Shown one piece after another: positions 32,734-34,011 of a DNA stretch of 34,011 nt; position 1 is the first letter of the stretch; each line of letters starts with the position of its first letter. The DNA comes from Ruminococcus callidus (lineage in GTDB: Bacteria; Bacillota; Clostridia; Oscillospirales; Ruminococcaceae): NCBI RefSeq assembly GCF_020709055.1, contig NZ_JAJFCK010000026.1:1-34011 (forward strand). The letters run 5' to 3'. The position numbers and the translations under genes were made by a program. The notes beneath the pieces were generated by a model. That model did no database searches. It was not told the origin of the DNA and saw only the letters and a program-made list of their open reading frames with translations.

Positions 32734-33654
32734 GTGCAGAAAATAGAGTTGGAACAGATGAACCGGGAGATGACAGCGTCCTCCGATGCCATGGCGCAGG
32801 CAGATGTAGCGTGGCTGCAAACCATTGAACAGGCGGCATCCTCCATCCGCCGCAATGCGCAGCAGCAGCCCATCGTGCTGCTTTCCGGACCGTCCGGTTC
32901 CGGAAAGACGACCACGGCGTTTTTGATCGAGCGGTTTCTGGATCGCTGGGGCGTGGAAACGCACACCATCTCTATGGATCACTTTTTCTGTTCCCTGACA
33001 CCGCAGCAGCGGGAACTGGCGGCAGCGGGAAAGCTGGATCTGGAGTCGCCGGCACGGGTGGATGCGCCCTATCTGAATACACTCCTCCGCCAGATTGCCG
33101 AGGGTCAGCCCACGTGGCTGCCGCACTATGATTTCCGCACCACGACACGCTGCGACAAGTGGCGGCTTCTGACACGAAAGCCGGGGGAGCTGCTGATTCT
33201 GGAGGGCATCCACGCCCTGAATCCGGAGGTGGTCACTCTGCCGGAAGAGATGACAGAACGGCTCTATGTCAGCGTCCGCACCCGTGCGGCGGACGGGGAA
33301 ACGGTACTCCACCCCTCACGGCTCCGGCTGCTCCGCCGGATGTTGCGGGACAAGAATTTCCGGCACCGAAGCGTGGCGGAAACTCTCGTTATGTTTGAAC
33401 ATGTGCAGGCGGGAGAACACAAGTACATTGCACCTTATAAAAAGCGTGCGTCCATCTCCATTGATACGTTCCTGCCTTATGAGCTGGGAATCTATAAGAC
33501 GCTGCTGGACGGAGAACTGGAGGCGGAGCTGTCGCATCCGGTGCTGGAAGAGCTGCGCCGGATGTGGGATAAGGTGATACCTCTGCCGCTGGAACAGGTT
33601 CCTTCGGATTCGCTGGTGCGGGAGTTCGCCGGCGGAAGTACATTCCAATATTAA
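32734..33654 (+). CDS. uridine kinase-like P-loop kinase
   Basis: The 306-residue protein has Walker A SGPSGSGKTTT (51-61), ISMDHFF (79-85), a PHYDF segment (about 130-134) with the following R-rich element, and ILEGIHALNP (155-164). These are features of the uridine kinase/phosphoribulokinase family, which phosphorylates nucleosides or sugars. Bacterial Udk is about 210 residues; the extra N-terminal 45 residues and C-terminal helical region match the longer uridine kinase-like proteins of Clostridia, whose substrate is not certain. The start is uncertain: GTG at 32734 with GAAAGGCGG ahead is chosen; ATG at 32758 is an alternative, and the frame is open to 32647 where it would overlap the promoter. 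Confidence 0.85.
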   Translation: MQKIELEQMNREMTASSDAMAQADVAWLQTIEQAASSIRRNAQQQPIVLLSGPSGSGKTTTAFLIERFLDRWGVETHTISMDHFFCSLTPQQRELAAAGKLDLESPARVDAPYLNTLLRQIAEGQPTWLPHYDFRTTTRCDKWRLLTRKPGELLILEGIHALNPEVVTLPEEMTERLYVSVRTRAADGETVLHPSRLRLLRRMLRDKNFRHRSVAETLVMFEHVQAGEHKYIAPYKKRASISIDTFLPYELGIYKTLLDGELEAELSHPVLEELRRMWDKVIPLPLEQVPSDSLVREFAGGSTFQY

Positions 33655-33659
33655 AAAAA

Positions 33660-33697
33660 TCCGGAAAGTGTTTGGCTGAACGCTTTCCGGACTTTTT
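33660..33697. terminator. bidirectional terminator after the uridine-kinase-like gene
   Basis: A 9-bp perfect stem (33660-33668 with 33683-33691, arm TCCGGAAAG) is followed on the plus strand by CTTTTT. The minus strand has TTTTTTT after the other arm (33659-33653). Confidence 0.9.
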
Positions 33698-33724
33698 ATT
33701 GTAATACATTTTAAAAGACAAAAG

Positions 33725-33752
33725 AAAAAGGCCTGATTTTTCAATCAGACCT
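33725..33752 (-). terminator. terminator of the tRNA-Leu transcript
   Basis: On the minus strand, a 10-bp stem with one G-U pair (33752-33743 with 33738-33729) is followed by TTTTTC. It begins three bases after the CCA end of the nearer tRNA. Confidence 0.88.
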
Positions 33753-33755
33753 CAA

Positions 33756-33842
33756 TGGTGCGGATAAGAGGACTTGAACCTCCACCCCCTTGCGAGGACT
33801 AGCACCTGAAGCTAGCGCGTCTGCCAATTCCGCCATATCCGC
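33756..33842 (-). tRNA. tRNA-Leu (anticodon CAG)
   Basis: An 87-base type II tRNA including an encoded CCA. The acceptor GCGGATA pairs with TATCCGC. The anticodon stem CTAGC/GCTAG encloses TTCAGGT, giving anticodon CAG (reads CUG). A long variable arm TCCTCGCAAGGGGG and the T-arm GGTTCAAGTCC follow. It is the 3' member of a tandem pair on one transcript. Confidence 0.97.
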
Positions 33843-33923
33843 AGCAGTTGTTTCCGGTTTTGTCACCAACGGAAACCCCGATGAACGGGAAAGACTTGGC
33901 CGGTTTCATTTCAGAGAAAGCGT

Positions 33924-34010
33924 TGGTGCGGATAAGAGGACTTGAACCTCCACCCCCTTGCGAGGACTAGCACCTGAAGCTAGCGCGTCTGCCAATTCCG
34001 CCATATCCGC
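33924..34010 (-). tRNA. tRNA-Leu (anticodon CAG), identical second copy
   Basis: Base-for-base identical to the copy at 33756-33842, including the CCA. The 81-base spacer between them is unrelated to other sequence in the window and holds only a 7-bp GTTTCCG/CGGAAAC inverted repeat. The promoter lies beyond the right edge. Confidence 0.97.
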
Positions 34011-34011
34011 A

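Noticed and set aside
1..34011. CRISPR array, insertion sequence or prophage
   Set aside because: No regularly spaced direct repeats, transposase, integrase or phage structural genes were seen on either strand.

Overview
The window looks like a chromosomal segment of an anaerobic, low-redox Gram-positive bacterium of the class Clostridia, most likely a Ruminococcus-like member of Oscillospirales (inferred). The basis is strong AGGAGG-type ribosome binding sites, many TTGACA-17-TATAAT promoters, lipoprotein-type binding proteins, a paired GlgC/GlgD glycogen system, a SpoIIE sporulation phosphatase and a ferredoxin-linked 2-oxoacid oxidoreductase. CTG is by eye the dominant leucine codon. There is no phage, insertion sequence or CRISPR array; the DNA is mostly conserved-looking chromosome with a few unusual proteins.

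Layout. (1) 136-3763, minus: iorA-iorB-paaK, with overlapping genes and a consensus promoter, for arylpyruvate oxidation and aryl-CoA chemistry. (2) 3930-9748, minus: a cobalamin-riboswitch operon encoding a lipoprotein CbiK-type chelatase, a NEAT-like two-repeat lipoprotein, a binding lipoprotein, a FecCD-type permease and a FecE-type ATPase with an extra C-terminal domain. It is read as surface capture, metal-chelation and import machinery for a tetrapyrrole or corrinoid. (3) 9883-13059: rmuC facing a MATE efflux gene that is interrupted by an in-frame amber codon and preceded by a terminator-like leader. (4) 13259-15980, plus: an amino-acid ABC transporter whose binding protein has its two lobes in swapped order (circular permutation), then a GNAT acetyltransferase. 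(5) 16050-20204, plus: a TetM/EF-G-like GTPase fused to a Rae1/YacP-like NYN endoribonuclease domain, a Sel1-repeat protein, and a small TSCPD protein. (6) 20231-21873, minus: small lipoprotein, cytidine deaminase and Fic protein. (7) 21910-22070: a foldback, MITE-like element. (8) 22104-28227, minus: glgB-glgC-glgD and glgA for glycogen synthesis. (9) 28470-30804, minus: spoIIE with a 21-bp-spaced promoter reminiscent of Spo0A-controlled promoters. (10) 30937-33697, plus: mtnN-like nucleosidase, LysR regulator, uridine-kinase-like protein. (11) 33756-34010, minus: two identical tRNA-Leu(CAG) genes.

The strongest candidates for new biology are the GTPase-nuclease fusion (a predicted ribosome-targeted mRNA cutter with all GTPase motifs and the acidic nuclease residues intact), the circularly permuted amino-acid binding protein, and the surface-anchored chelatase/importer under B12 control. 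All functional statements are inferred from sequence read by eye; no database search or folding program was run.
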